Below, in pieces: positions 47,170-59,298 of a stretch of 64,000 bases of DNA; the first letter of the stretch is position 1; each line of letters begins with the position of its first letter. The notes under the pieces were generated by a model. The model made no database searches, was not told where the DNA came from, and saw only the letters and a program-made list of their open reading frames with translations. This stretch comes from Vitellaria paradoxa (Eukaryota; Streptophyta; Magnoliopsida; Ericales; Sapotaceae). Where the stretch lies: assembly GCA_019916065.1 (NCBI GenBank), contig CM034239.1, positions 43,292,663 through 43,356,662 of the forward strand, written 5' to 3'. The translations under genes were made by a program, and so were the position numbers.

Positions 47170-48063
47170 CACTACAAGAAATCACACAATTGTCGACCAA
47201 AAAATTGGTCGCTGAAGGGTACAATGTAGTCGGCGAAAGTTTTTTGGACCAAACTTATTTGGTCGGAAATCGCTGACATGTGGTGCCACATGGCATTATT
47301 TGCTAACATGTCATCATGCCATATGGCACCTTATGTTGTGCCACGTGTCGATCTATGATTGGGTCACATGTTAGCCAATTATTAAGCCGTGTGTTAGCTC
47401 CATATTTTTAAAATTTTTGTTGTTGTTGTTGGTGAGACTCAAACTCGTGTCATCTCTTTGGAAGCTGGTGTGTTTGGCCACTTGGCCAAGCTTTTATTTG
47501 TATATATATTTTACACACACACACACATATATATATATATAAACAAAATGTATTGCTTTTGCTGACTAATTGGTCGGAAAAAGTTCACCTTTAGCGACCA
47601 ATTGGTCGCCAAAAGTGATAAAATTTTTATTATTTTTATTTAATTATTTTAACATTTTTTGTAATAATTTTTTACACTTTTACCGACCAATTGGTTGGAA
47701 AAAGTTCACCTTTAGCGACTAATTGATTGCCAATAGTGATAAAATTTTTATTATTTTTATTTAATTATTTTAACATTTTTTGTAATAATTTTCTACACTT
47801 TTGCCGACCTTTACACTTTTGCCGGCCAATTAGTTGGGAAAAGTTCCCCTTTAGCGACTAAATTTATATTTGGTCAGGAAAAGTTACGCTTTAGCGACCA
47901 ATTAGTTGGGAAAAGTTATCATTTGGCGACTAACATTTTTTTGGTCGGGAAAAAGTGACTATTAGCGACTAAATTTATATTTGGTCGGGAAAAGTCTCCT
48001 TTAGCGACCAAATTTATATTTGTTCAAGAAAAGTGGTCACCAAAGGTGTGATTTGTTGTAGTG
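47170..48063. mobile_element. Non-autonomous CACTA element, 894 bp
   Basis: Ends are CACTACAAGAAATCACAC and, reverse-complemented from the right, CACTACAACAAATCACAC (17 of 18 match). It is flanked by TAT on both sides, the 3-bp duplication expected of CACTA (En/Spm) elements. Block 1 has the empty site GATATATGCCAATAG at about 5884-5898. The interior has no transposase but many subterminal GCGACCAATTGGTCGC-type palindromic words and TTTGGTCGGGAAAAGT repeats in both orientations. Confidence 0.9.
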
Positions 48064-48401
48064 TATGTCAATAGTGGTTGGGTGTATCTCATTCACAATA
48101 ATGTCATGTTCCCAACTTTAGTTTTGTAAAGTCCCTAATGTCTAAGTTTCTTTTATTTTTTTTGGTAATTTCCTAATGTCTAAGTGACGAACAAGTGTGT
48201 CGTCCCCAAAGTATTAGATTTCAAAATGTCAAAAGTTATGGGTCCGACATGTATTGTGAAAGTGTTTGAATACTGTCACTGCTTCGAATAGATACATTAT
48301 CTTCTTAAAAGTGTTCAGACTTCTTAGGTTCTAGATGTCTCAATGGACTTGTGTCTCCTGCAAATCAATTATATTTTGGTTGACTTAGCATTTAATAGAT
48401 T

Positions 48402-48704
48402 GTGTTTGATTGGGGGATGTGGTGGGTGTGATTGGATTGTCAATCCTGTGAGACCCCCACATATCAAGTTTTTTTTTTTGGTCACCAGATGTAGTATCTG
48501 TCCATATCTCATCCCCGGATTAGTTTACGACCAAGATCTAAAGGTTACATCTCTTATTCCATTCCATTCCATATCCCGCCAACCAAACACTAGAAAAATA
48601 ATTTCATATTATATTTAATCTTATATATTATCCTACAGTGTTACCTATCATCTATCATTGTATCCCATAATCCCTATCATTGTATCCCCCAATCAAACGT
48701 AGCC
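48402..48704. mobile_element. MITE with GTTTGATTGGGGGAT inverted ends, copy 2
   Basis: Block 2 copy of 6181-6464, with ends GTTTGATTGGGGGAT and ATCCCCCAATCAAAC. It is slightly longer through a short internal duplication near 48660-48690. Confidence 0.5.
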
Positions 48705-49329
48705 TTAGAAGTTAGATGCATAATGCACATGAGGAAAAGTTATTATGTTGTTGATTTTATGTTTTTTTATCAATATTTTAAAATGGTACTGTCTGTTATG
48801 TAATTTATCACTTCCATTAGGCGAAAACTGTCAACACATTTCAACTCAAATATGGAAAGACAAGAAGCAATAGCTAGGTCAGGTGAATGATTTCAAACTC
48901 GTCAATAATTATTAGTCTACCTAGGAGGTTGCAATTGGTCTACCAATAGATGGACCTTGTCTATCATGCTTACCCTTGAAATATGCCGTTGCTATATTAT
49001 GATCATTTTTCTAGTGATTGTTTGTGAAGATAGCTGCTTGTTAACATTGAGACATTGTCCCTTGCTATTGGATCAAGAATTACTTCCCTGCCAATTGCTG
49101 TTTGTAAATTTATCCACCATTTATTTTTGTGTGAATACTCCTTGAAACAATGACTTCTTCATTTGTAAACTACTTTGTTTTAAGAGTTTCCATGTGTTAA
49201 AAGAATAATTAGTTGATGGATGAAATGAAGTCAAAATGGGGTATTGCTTTGTACATTGTTACAATTGAGGCATGGGTGGACTGAGTAAAGATTGTTATTA
49301 TTGATTTGGAAAATTACACATAAACTATT

Positions 49330-49636
49330 TGATGGAGCATGGAGTAGGCCTGTATCTAGGCCTAAATGAGATAGGAAGCCCAAGCCCAATGATGATTTTT
49401 TTTACTATTAGTTTATTTATTTAATTATATTTTTGGATTATTATTAGTTTATTTATTTAATTGTATTTGTTTTGGATTTATCTGTTAGGGTTAGGGTTTT
49501 CTGTTGGTGCCTATAAATAACACCTTACGTTATTGTTTTTGGACAGATTTGATGAGATTGAAACCCTAGAATATTTCTTTCAGCATTTCTTCTTCGTTTT
49601 CTTTATTTTCTTGTTCTTTCTAACCGAGCTACGTCA
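49330..49636 (+). repeat. 5' LTR of the chromovirus
   Basis: 307 bp, starting TGATGGAGCATGGAGTAGG and ending GAGCTACGTCA. It contains a TATAAATA promoter box near 49511 and a C/T-rich end. Confidence 0.9.
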
Positions 49637-49639
49637 ATT

Positions 49640-49652
49640 TGGTATCAGAGCC
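49640..49652 (+). other. Primer-binding site, initiator-Met tRNA
   Basis: TGGTATCAGAGCC, three bases after the 5' LTR. This is the standard complement to the 3' end of the initiator methionine tRNA used by plant Ty3 and copia elements. Confidence 0.9.
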
Positions 49653-50456
49653 GAAAAATCGTACAGCTCTCAATATCTGTTAGAAACCCACTCTTTCAAA
49701 GAACCCTAGTTTTCATCATTGTGCCCACCCAAATAACCTAAGCTGTCGTACATCATTGTTGCAATAGATTCAGTGTTAGATCTTAAACAACAACCGCTAT
49801 AGCAGTTGCCACAGTCGCCGCCGTCGCTCTACGCACCTTCAAACCCTTCGAGTACATTTTCGTGCGTTTTACTAATATTTAATTTCGATGAACACCACCA
49901 TTGGCACCATCTGCCTACGGCGAATTCACTGGTGATTTTGACGATCTCTGACGAAACTCCGGTGACCTTCGACGAAACTTGAGCGACTTTTAGGAGAACC
50001 TCCGGCAACCCTAGAACAGTTTGTACTTCGTAACGTGCATTAATTCGACGTTGAGACGCAGTAATTGGTAGCAGATGGATTTAGGTATTTGACAACACCC
50101 CACCGCAAAAAAAAAAAAAGAATATATACCTTGTTTGGTTCCCTTGCAACAATACTAAGGTATTGTAGGCATCTCAAAGCTCCTTCAACGAGGTAAATTT
50201 TCTTTTATTTTGAAAACTTGATTAATATTTGTGATATTTAGGTATATTTTGTTTGAGTGTTTTAGATTCCAATTTATTTGATAGAGCATAAAGAGCATTA
50301 AAAAAAAATTTCTTCTATTTTTAATTAATTCTTTCGTGATTCATGCAAATTGTGGCATATAATCGCATTAAAATTTTTTTAGCTTTGAGTTTGTTGCATC
50401 AGCATATCATTTATAAATTTCCTTACTTAGTAAAATTTTAGATTTTAACTCAGCAT

Positions 50457-53029
50457 GTCAGCCACAAAAAGTGACACCATTGAACCTTCCTCATCTAACA
50501 CAAAAGACCCAATCGAGAGACTTAATAATTTTGATTTACGACTAGGAGCCTTATCTCAAAATTTAAATGATAGTCTAGCATATTACCCGTCATCATGATG
50601 CAAATAAAGCACAATTTGATTTAGTCACTACATTGGTGAGTAATTTAAATTCAATGTGTGGTCAATTGACTCAACGTCAATTTGCCCTCGAACAACAAAC
50701 TCATGCAATGAATCAAAAAATGGATTTGCTTTTAAAACATTTGGGTAAACATGAGATAGGTGAATATGTTGATGAAACAGTTAGGCTTTATTGTGTCTAA
50801 ATATGGCATTTCAGCTGACCTCGAAAATGTTCAAGTTATTATGGAGTAGCCTGAACCAAAATCTGTCACTGAGGCTCGTAGTTTTCATGGTTTAGCTTTT
50901 TTCTATAGGGATTTAGCACCATTATCGCTCCAATCACAGAATGTTTAAAAAATGAGGAGTTTCAATGGTCTAATGCTACTAGCCAGGCATTCAGAGAAAT
51001 CAAGGTCAAAATGACTGAGGCACCTGTTTTGAGACATCCTGATTTTACCAAAGTTTTTGAGGTTTTTTGTGATGCATCAGGTGTAGGTATTGGTGGTGTC
51101 TTAAGTCAAGAAGGTCACCCTATAGCTTTCTTTAGTGAAAAACTCAATGATGCTAAAAGACGATATTCTACATATGATAAGGAGTTTTATGCTATAGTGC
51201 AGAGTCTTCGCTTTTGGAGGTTTTATTTGTTGTTTACTGAATTTGTGTTATTTTCTGACCACCAAGCTTTGAGATATTTAAACTCACAAAAGAAATTGAA
51301 TGCCTGACATGCTAAATGGGTTGAATTTTTGAATGAATATTCTTTTGTGATTAACCATCGTGCTGGTATTGAAAACAAAGTTGCCGATGCACTTAGTGGA
51401 TTAACTGTTACACTTCATCGTATGAGTGCTCATGTCATTGGGTTTGATAGATTGAAGGATGAGTATTCTACATGCCCTGACTTTGGTATTATTTATGATG
51501 AGGTTAGTAAAGGTAACCGTCATGAGTATGTTGACTTTCTTGTTGAAAATGGTTATTTGTTTAAAGTGACTAAATTGTGCATACCTCGAACATTATTTAG
51601 GGATTTGTTAGTTTGGGAGATGCATGCAGGTGGTTTAGCTGGACATTTTGGGAGGGATAAAACCATTACATTGGTTGAATATAGATTTTATTGGCCGTCT
51701 CTGAAAAATGATGTTGGTAGGATAGTTGCACAATGTCAAACATGTCAGTTAGCTAAGGCTAAGAAACAAAATACTGGTTTATATACTCCTTTACTTGTTC
51801 CTCATGAACCTTGGAAGGATGTTAGCATGGACTTTGTTCTTGGATTGCCTAGGACTACTAGAGGGCATGATTCTATTTTGGTTGTGGTTGATAGGTTTTC
51901 TAAGATGGCACATTTGATTCCGTGTAACAAAACCAATGATGCTTCCCATATTGCTAAATTATTCTTTAAAGAAGTTGTTAAATTACATGGTTTGCCTTCC
52001 ACCATTGTATCTGATAGGGATGTGAAATTTGTCAGCTATTTTTGAAAAACTCTTTGGAAATTGTTTGGAATTACGTTGGAATTTTCATCTGCTTTTCATC
52101 CTCAAACTAATAGTCAAACTGAGGTTGTTAATTGTAGTTTGGGTCATATGCTTAGATGTTTGGTTGGGGTAAAACAAAGTGTTTGGGATTTAATTTTGCC
52201 AACAGCTGAGTTTTCTTATAACAATTCTGTTAACCGTTCAACTGGTAAAAGTCCTTTTCAAATTGTTAATGGCTACTCACCCCGCACACCCATTGATCTT
52301 GTTCCTTTGCCACCTCATATGCGTGTGTCTGAACCTGCAGAAAATTTTGCAAAACACATTCATGACTTGCATGCTGAGATTAGGTAAAAGATTTCTCTAA
52401 GTAATGAAGAGTATAAACTAGCTGCTGATGTGCATCGTAAATCTAGGGAATTTAATGTTGGTGAATATGTCATGGTTCGCATTCATCCTAAAAGAATTCC
52501 AAAACCATTTTCAAAAAAACTTTATGCAAGAGTCATGGGCCCTTATTCTATCATTCGTAAACTGGGACCTAATGCATATCTTCTTGATTTGCCTAGTGAC
52601 ATGGATATTAGTCTTGTTTTCAATGTAGAGGATCTGCTACCTTACCGAGACACTTTTGAGCCTCCCACTTTGCCTTCTAGTGTGTCTGTAGGTGGAGCTA
52701 GCAAAAGAGCACCCTCTGTGACTTTGTTACAGTATTCTAATGAGATAGTGGACAATATCATTGATGATGAGTTCGTGACTTTTCGAGATGGTGGTTTTCG
52801 TCGTTTCCTTGTCAAATGGCATGGTCATCCTGATTCTGATGCTACTTGGATACTGGAGGATGACCTTTGTCATTTGGATCCTTCATTGTTGGATTGCTAC
52901 CTTTCCTCCCACTTTTCAGAGCAGAGTTGTTTTCAACTCGGGGAGAATGATGGAGTATGGAGTAGGCCCATATCTAGGCTTGGACGACATAGGAAACCCA
53001 AGCCCAATGATGATTTTTATTACTATTAG
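50457..53029 (+). pseudogene. Chromovirus gag-pol remnant: gag start, RNase H, integrase, chromodomain
   Basis: An ATG at 50457 opens a short gag-like piece that soon meets stops. Near 50781 it passes directly into the end of the RT/connection region. From 51011 to 53029 a single frame holds RNase H ([15 protein letters not shown], then [12 protein letters not shown]), the integrase zinc finger (GHFGRD, then CQTCQLAK), the integrase core with Asp in MDFVLGLP, Asp in VSDRD and Glu in QTEVVN, and a C-terminal chromodomain (RRFLVKWHGHPDSDATW). The frame is interrupted by stops at 51305-51307, 52043-52045 and 52385-52387, and there is a frame change near 50910. The last 27 codons run across the polypurine tract into the 3' LTR. 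It is not functional. Confidence 0.88.
52940..52947 (+). other. Polypurine tract
   Basis: GGGGAGAA immediately before the 3' LTR, where plus-strand DNA synthesis would be primed. Confidence 0.75.
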
Positions 53030-53255
53030 TTTATTTATTTAATTATATTTTTGGATTATTATTAGTTTATTTATTTAATTGTATTTGTTTTGGATTTATC
53101 TATTAGGGTTAGGGTTTTCTGTTGGTACCTATAAATAGTACCTTACGTTATTGTTTTTAGACATATTTGATGAGATTGAAACTCTAGAATATTTCTTTCA
53201 GCCTTTTTTCTTCGTTTTCTTTATTTTCTTGTTCTTTCGTAGCCGAGCTACGTCA
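52948..53255 (+). repeat. 3' LTR of the chromovirus
   Basis: 308 bp, starting TGATGGAGTATGGAGTAGG and ending GAGCTACGTCA; near-identical in layout to the 5' LTR with about 20 differences. Confidence 0.9.
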
Positions 53256-53954
53256 CTATTGATTTTGCTCTTTACTTGAAAACTTTACTTATGTTCTATT
53301 ATTATTAAACTTTTGCCTCTATTGTTTTTTTACTTTTGTCTCCATTTACTTTAAAAATGTAATTTTATCCCTATTAATTACAAATTTTGGGTCCACCCCT
53401 GATGGAGGGTCTTTTGATTGGGATAGTTCTTACTGAAATCTGAACTTATTCATCATTGTGACAATTTGCCTCCGCACAGACTTCTTGTGTAGTGGTGGAG
53501 CTTCTTCCAAGGGCAAGTATGAAGAAACCTTTTTGATGCAAATGTATCCTCACAATGGACATCTACAATTTTTGGTCTGGGAATCAGCATTTATCTAGAA
53601 GATTTTGGTAGATCTTCAACTCCTGCAGATCAGAATCTGATTAAGCTGGTGCCTTTTGGGTGTCTTCTAATAACTGACTGGTGATGAAATGTTTGTTTTC
53701 AAGTATTCTTTTCGAAGAGGAGGTTGTGGATTGAATATTGTTTGGTGGTTGGGATTGTTTTAGTTAAAATAGAAAAGGAAGATGCTAATGGAATGAATAA
53801 TCTCCTGTATGGTTGTCTTCTGTTCCTTTCATACACCATTTTGTGAAAGTGAATATTTCATTGCGATTGCTGCCCCCTTCTCATTTGTCTCTCCTTTTCA
53901 ATATATTCTGCTTTCATTTTTTTTTTTGTAGAATATGCATATCATTATTTGGGG

Positions 53955-54156
53955 TTAGCAATTGACTATTCATTTGATCGAGTAGCTCATGGGTATACTC
54001 CACGCAGAAATTACATGAGTTTGATCCTTAATTCAAGCGAGATGTGTAAAGGGCAACGTGTATCCGGTTACCTAGGTTTGATCTTATCAGTTACCCAATT
54101 CGTTAAGAATTATAATAAGTCGGTAAGGGTTTTAGATTACCAAAAAAAAAAAAAAA
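53955..54156 (+). mobile_element. tRNA-type SINE with poly(A), copy 2
   Basis: Block 2 counterpart of 7781-7972, with AGCTCATGGGT as A box, GTTTGATCC as B box and an A tract ending near 54156. Confidence 0.5.
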
Positions 54157-54172
54157 AGAGAGCTGTTTTGTT

Positions 54173-54496
54173 TTGAAACCAGCTCTGACGTTTGATCGAT
54201 TTCACAGTACTTGGTGCTATGAAGCTCTCCTTTACAAACTATTAAAGGTGATTATCAGGTTTGGGTTGCGTCAATCTGCTAGGAACAGACTTGTATGTAT
54301 AACCATGACCAGCGCTAAGAATACCATACAGAAAAAGCCGTTCTCTGCACAGAAATTTGTAGATTCAAAACCTGATAATCTTAACATTAATCTGAATCCA
54401 AAATTACAACTTCAGAAAAGGGGGGGGGGGGGAACGAATAGGAAGAAAATGAAACATGCCAAGCAGCATGGATTGGCTTCTGCATGTGGCCGTTAG
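54173..54496 (+). CDS. Unrecognised 107-aa open frame, possible terminal exon
   Basis: An open frame right after the SINE tail, starting MKPALTFDRF and ending with a basic segment (NRKKMKHAKQHGLASACGR). It contains a G homopolymer of about 14 bases coding for part of a Gly run. I do not recognise the protein. The block 1 counterpart (about 7975-8235) lacks some 40 bp in the middle and is frameshifted, with a stop before the same basic ending, so the frame is not conserved. It may be a fossil exon or chance. Confidence 0.2.
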   Translation: MKPALTFDRFHSTWCYEALLYKLLKVIIRFGLRQSARNRLVCITMTSAKNTIQKKPFSAQKFVDSKPDNLNINLNPKLQLQKRGGGGTNRKKMKHAKQHGLASACGR

Positions 54497-54509
54497 CGAT
54501 CTTTTTGAT

Positions 54510-56478
54510 TGGGTGGGGGCTTTTTTGATTGTTGTCATTGTCTAGTTTGATTTGTTATGGCTGGCTTAGCCATTGGTATTTGGTTAGATTTTCTGCTACT
54601 GTTCCCTTTGGAATTCATGCTATTGTACTTTTCAGTTAGTTAAGTTACTTCTTGACATATGCTTGTTTTTCCAGATAGTGTTTTTTAGACATACGCTTGT
54701 TTGTAGGGGTAAAAAATAACAAATATATATATATATATTAATTTTGGGTGTTTTAGTCGTTTAATAAAACATTAAAAATTAGTGTTTTTGCTAAGCTGAT
54801 ACATTATCAAAATACTAATTTTTGTTAAGTTGGTAAAAAGTATAATAGTTATTTCATTATAACCTAATTCAAAAGTTATTAAAATTTTTGCTGAATACTT
54901 AAAAGTTACAGAAAAAATTATTACAAATTTATATTTATTTTATCAAATATTTAAAAATTATTAAAAATTGTTATTTGTTTTATCAAATATATAAAAAAAT
55001 TTTACTTATTAAATTTTGAAAAATAAATATCAAAAATTGTTAAGAATTAGATTTCCAACATGGAGCGTTATTCATTTTTTTTTGTAATATGCTTACAGGG
55101 ATGACTCTAATTTTGAGGTAGCAATAGTAGAGGTGGCGAACTCGTCCAAATTCAAAAGGACACCATGAACACAAACGTGAAGTAACTAACCCAAAAAAAA
55201 CAAAAAAACATAAAAAAGGCACGGAAACTACACGCGAATATACTACAAAATTTCATGAAGGACAATATTAGAAAATCAAAATAAAGTGACAATTTTGATT
55301 TTTTTTTTTGGTTGTGTTGGAAAAATAAGAAGATAATTAATAGATATTTATGCAAAAATAATAATTTTTACTTAGGCTCCGTTGGAAGGAGCAGAATTAA
55401 CCAAAAAAACAAAAATACTAACTTTTGGTAATTTAGATATTTGGTAAAATATAAAAAATTAGTGTTTTGCTTATATGATCTGTTGCTAACATACCAATTT
55501 TTGCCTATGCGATGAGAGGTATAATGATCATTTCATTTTAACTCAACTTAAAAGTTACTAAAATTTTTACTAAATAGAAAAAAATTGCCAAAGTTGTTAA
55601 AATTGCCAAACATTATCAAATTTTTTTTATTAAACATGTAAAAGTTACTAAAATTTTTTTATTTGTTTTATCAAATACACCAAAAGTTTCACTTGTCAAA
55701 AGGTGTTAAAAATTATTAAAAGTTACCAAAAACGTAACTTCCAAACGGGGCGTTAGTTAAGGATAACAAAATAACACCATGCAATTAATAATTTTAATTT
55801 TTGTTTATAATACTTTTTTATATACAAATTCTTAAAATTATTTAGTAATATGTTATTTAATTACTAAATGATAATTCCAATAATAAAATCATGCATTATT
55901 ATCACAAAGAATTTTTAGTTATAAATTTGTGTGGTGAATCTGGTGAGTACGATGTGTAAATGGATTTTTAACAAAAAAAATAATAATTATTATTATATAA
56001 AAATATGAATTTAGTGATTCAGCTTCCTAACTAAAAACGTATGGTGTAATTTGACGTCGAATGCCACATTAAAGTATACGAAACTAAAATTTTTCGTTAC
56101 TAACGTTGTTTTTTTTTTTTTAATTTTTTTTTATTTTTTTAATTAACAGTTTCTCATATTTTTAATCGATTAATTAAAACTGCACATCTGAAAGTACTTT
56201 TGCCTCTACCTTGGCATCTTCATCATAAGAAACATCATAGATTTTTCATCTTAATGAAAGCAAATTAAACTAATTAATTACAATATAGAATTCAAGGGCA
56301 GTACTTTACTTTCCCATTTCAAAACCATTTTTCATTATTGCACGCGGATTCACACAACCTGTTAAATTCAAAAACCCACACATGCACTAAATTAATATCG
56401 CATAGGAGGACCTCCACACACACGCGCACACACCCGCACACACGCACGTCGATATATAATGACAATCACATGAATTGA
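54510..56478. other. AT-rich duplicated intergenic DNA
   Basis: Counterpart of 8240-10258. It contains the complete MITE at 55375-55752, (TA)n near 54723-54738 and an alternating CA/CG run near 56415-56448. No gene found. Confidence 0.4.
55375..55752. mobile_element. MITE with GGCTCCGTTGGAAG ends and TTA duplication
   Basis: About 378 bp, starting GGCTCCGTTGGAAG and ending CTTCCAAACGGGGCG, with TTA on both flanks. This is the Tourist/PIF pattern. The interior is AAAATTACTAAAA-type sequence. The block 1 copy (about 9000-9345) has lost its left end. Confidence 0.6.
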
Positions 56479-56680
56479 TTAAGGAAAAACTTCAATGAGA
56501 GACCTCAAACCCAGAATGGGAGTCATCTTGCAGTCACTGAAACCAGCACAAAAGAACAGCTTTGCCCATTCTTTTTCGCTTCTCTCCTTGCCTGTGGCCA
56601 AAACCACCATCATCATATCAAAGAAGAGCTGAGTTTCAACCGATTGATGATCATCCTCTCCTATCTGTTTGGCCACCAAT
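56479..56680 (-). pseudogene. OMT-A type exon 2 remnant, truncated
   Basis: The C-terminal two thirds of an A-type exon 2: [20 protein letters not shown], then [12 protein letters not shown] and [12 protein letters not shown] with the stop. It matches 10259-10470. Upstream, the frame passes at about 56680 into sequence that matches 18590, so the catalytic His exon start, the intron and exon 1 are all missing. The remaining piece also has changes at conserved sites (Cys for Asp in FFDAGF). It cannot encode an enzyme. Confidence 0.85.
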
Positions 56681-58590
56681 GTGACACCACCGACCATGCA
56701 AAAATAATGCAAAGATAAATCATAAATAATTAGGGAATACAAGTTGGCCGTGAGTCACTTGAGGCATAAAAAATCAGGCATATACACGGAATTAATGGTT
56801 GACCTGTTAATAATTGATGAATATGCATGATGATGTATACACACAATTCCAGATATATAGCTACAAATGTTTCAAGAGTTCTACACGAATTATAGGAAAG
56901 CTAATTAGGACGGATATGATCAGTGATGAGCAAGATGGAGAATTACTTTACACTTAAGCTCACATATGGAACTATGTTTCAACCTCATAAACTCAATATT
57001 GTAAGTAATTTGGTTATGTTATGTGCGAATGGAATGAAATATAATAAAATTTATTTTTACTTTAAAACTTATTCTCACATCTTGTATTAAAAAATAAAAT
57101 TAGAATTAAGTGAAAAATACATTTATTAATTTAAGTGATGAAATATTCATTCCATTTTAATTAAGATTTTATTCAAATAATAATAATAATAATAATAAGA
57201 CATTATTATATATTTTGTTGCATAATTAATGAACGTACGTGATTAATGCTCATTTCCTTACCCCTAATATTAAAGGTCCATGTACTAGGTACGGATGCAT
57301 GCCCACGTCCTATGTGTACATACACAGAGGGTGCACATTAGGGCATTTGCATTATGATAAAGCTTCCATCGCAATAGAAAATCTCTTTATGAGATAACCT
57401 TCATAGGAAATCCTGGGCAAAAAAGTCACGCTATAATTTATATGGGTTTCATATTTATAAACAAAATTTAGAAATTCTAATTCCCATATGACTTGTAAAT
57501 TCATGCATGTATTTGAAACACAGTGGATTTAGAAATCCACACCTAACCCTTTTTTTTTTTTTTGAAAGGTAAATGCACACCTAACGCAAATATATGTAAA
57601 CAAACTTGTTAATTCTTGGGATAGTATTTGTTTGTGTTCGTAACTCCTGAGAAAACACTTTAATTGTAATTGATACAATAATGTCGTCTAATTATTTTTG
57701 ATCTTTATGTCAAGTGTTTGAACACGTGACAAAAAGTGTTTGAATGCCTCATAAATTTATTGGGAGACGTTTGAATGAAGATTTTAATAGTAGAAGGATT
57801 GGAATATGATTAAATTTTGATTCAAGAATTGGTACATTGTGGGTGTCTGTTGAGCAAGAATAAGGAAATCCAAATTAAGTAGGTTAATAGAAGTGTTGAT
57901 TGACAAAACTTTATTTTCTCACATGAGATCATTGTAACCTTGATTCAGAGTGAAATTATGAAATTTGATCCGCATTAAAGATGTAAGACTTTTTTCTATT
58001 GTTAAAAGGGTTTACATAGTGAATAATTTTTTTGTCTTTGACGGATTGTTTGCTTGATTTTCATATTAGATCTACAAATCCTTACATCCAATTTAAGATT
58101 TAGTATTGTAGATTTAATTATATATGACTTTTTTTTTTAATTGACTTTTTAGATTGGATATTTGCAAAGATTTTACAATTTCAAATCCTCATCAACGTGG
58201 AGCTGCATGACTTCACAACTGACCGTAAATAATCAAATTAGTTCAATTTTATTAGTCTTTTGCGTATTTTGTGCACCGCTAGTTGTGACCTAGTGGCATG
58301 AGGACACGGAGTACATTTTAGGATGATGTACCACCCCTAGATGAAGTACTTATTCATTGATTCAATGGTTGAGAATGGCACAAAAGTCTAGAGTGTACTA
58401 CATAATTCTGAGCTTGACCATGTGTCTTGATTGTTCAAAATTTCCCACGTAATTAATTTATATGCCTAACTGAATTTCTTGATGGAAAAAAATTAGAAAT
58501 GAATTATATCAGATTTCTTTTTATAAAAACATAAAATGAAATTAAAATGATGTTATAGTAGTAAAACTTTTGTAATAAAAACTCATTTTA
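56681..58590. other. Duplicated intergenic DNA
   Basis: Counterpart of 18590-19890 and 23100-23860 of block 1, without the SINE and the 3.2-kb LTR. It preserves both pre-insertion sites. No gene seen. Confidence 0.5.
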
Positions 58591-58858
58591 GGCCCCGTTT
58601 GGCATCACAAACAAACTGTATAAATCTCTAACAACCCTTCTATCTTTAATTTTTTATACAATCATATTCTTCGTGTTGAAAGCTTTCAAACGAGTACCAT
58701 TATCGCTATTTTTTGTGAATTTTTTTGAATTCGTGGGAACGGATTTGAAAAACCGTTCCCGCGGTTTGCTATTTTTCAAAAAAAAAAAAATGCAAAAATC
58801 AATCTCAAACCACATTTTATCTCAATTTATCTTATTTTTTCTTACTCCAAACGGGACC
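58591..58858 (+). mobile_element. Tourist-like MITE, copy 2, with TTA duplication
   Basis: 268 bp starting GGCCCCGTTTGGCATCAC and ending CTCCAAACGGGACC, flanked by TTA (58588-58590 and 58859-58861). Block 1 reads through the site (ACTCATTTTAATAGAATAC near 23850-23868). It is the reverse-complement relative of the element at 2665-3031. Confidence 0.85.
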
Positions 58859-59298
58859 TTAATAAAATATTCCTCTTAAAGTGATTGCATCATAATAAAG
58901 ATATGTTAAAACGGAAAATAATAATAATAATAATAATAATGATATGGAATGTTTTTTGGTTGATTATTTTAAAACAATATATTCATAAGGGTATATTTTA
59001 ATTACGAAAGTGCTCTCCAGCGTTATTTTAATTGCATTTCTGGCATAAATTTTATGGAACTGCATGTATAATAACCTTATTTTTATTTCATCAAAAAAAA
59101 AAAAAAAGATATAATCTTTGGTACAGGAAGCATAATTGTTGGTAACCATAGAATATCCCAGAATCACACAAACACAACAACTAACTGATGTATATATATG
59201 TATGTATATATAATATGTGATTTAAATCACTATCAGTACAAGAGAACACCTACAAACAGTAGTATGAATATATTATTTCATAGCCAAACAGAGCTTTA

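Larger units (their letters stand above)
49330..53255 (+). mobile_element. Ty3/gypsy chromovirus, internally deleted, with intact LTRs and target duplication
   Basis: A 3926-bp element with LTRs at 49330-49636 and 52948-53255, both TG..CA. CTATT is duplicated on each side (49325-49329 and 53256-53260). The primer site and polypurine tract are in place. The internal region keeps the start of gag and the pol segment from RNase H through integrase to a C-terminal chromodomain. Most of gag, the protease and the RT core are deleted. The block 1 empty site is ACTATTGATTTCGC near 7079-7092, so it inserted into block 2 after the duplication. By eye the LTRs differ at about 20 positions (roughly 6%). 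Confidence 0.92.

Noticed and set aside
47420..47500. A tRNA-like stretch inside the CACTA element
   Set aside because: Short stem-like words (TTGGCCACTTGGCCAA) occur, but no complete tRNA arms or boxes can be assembled.
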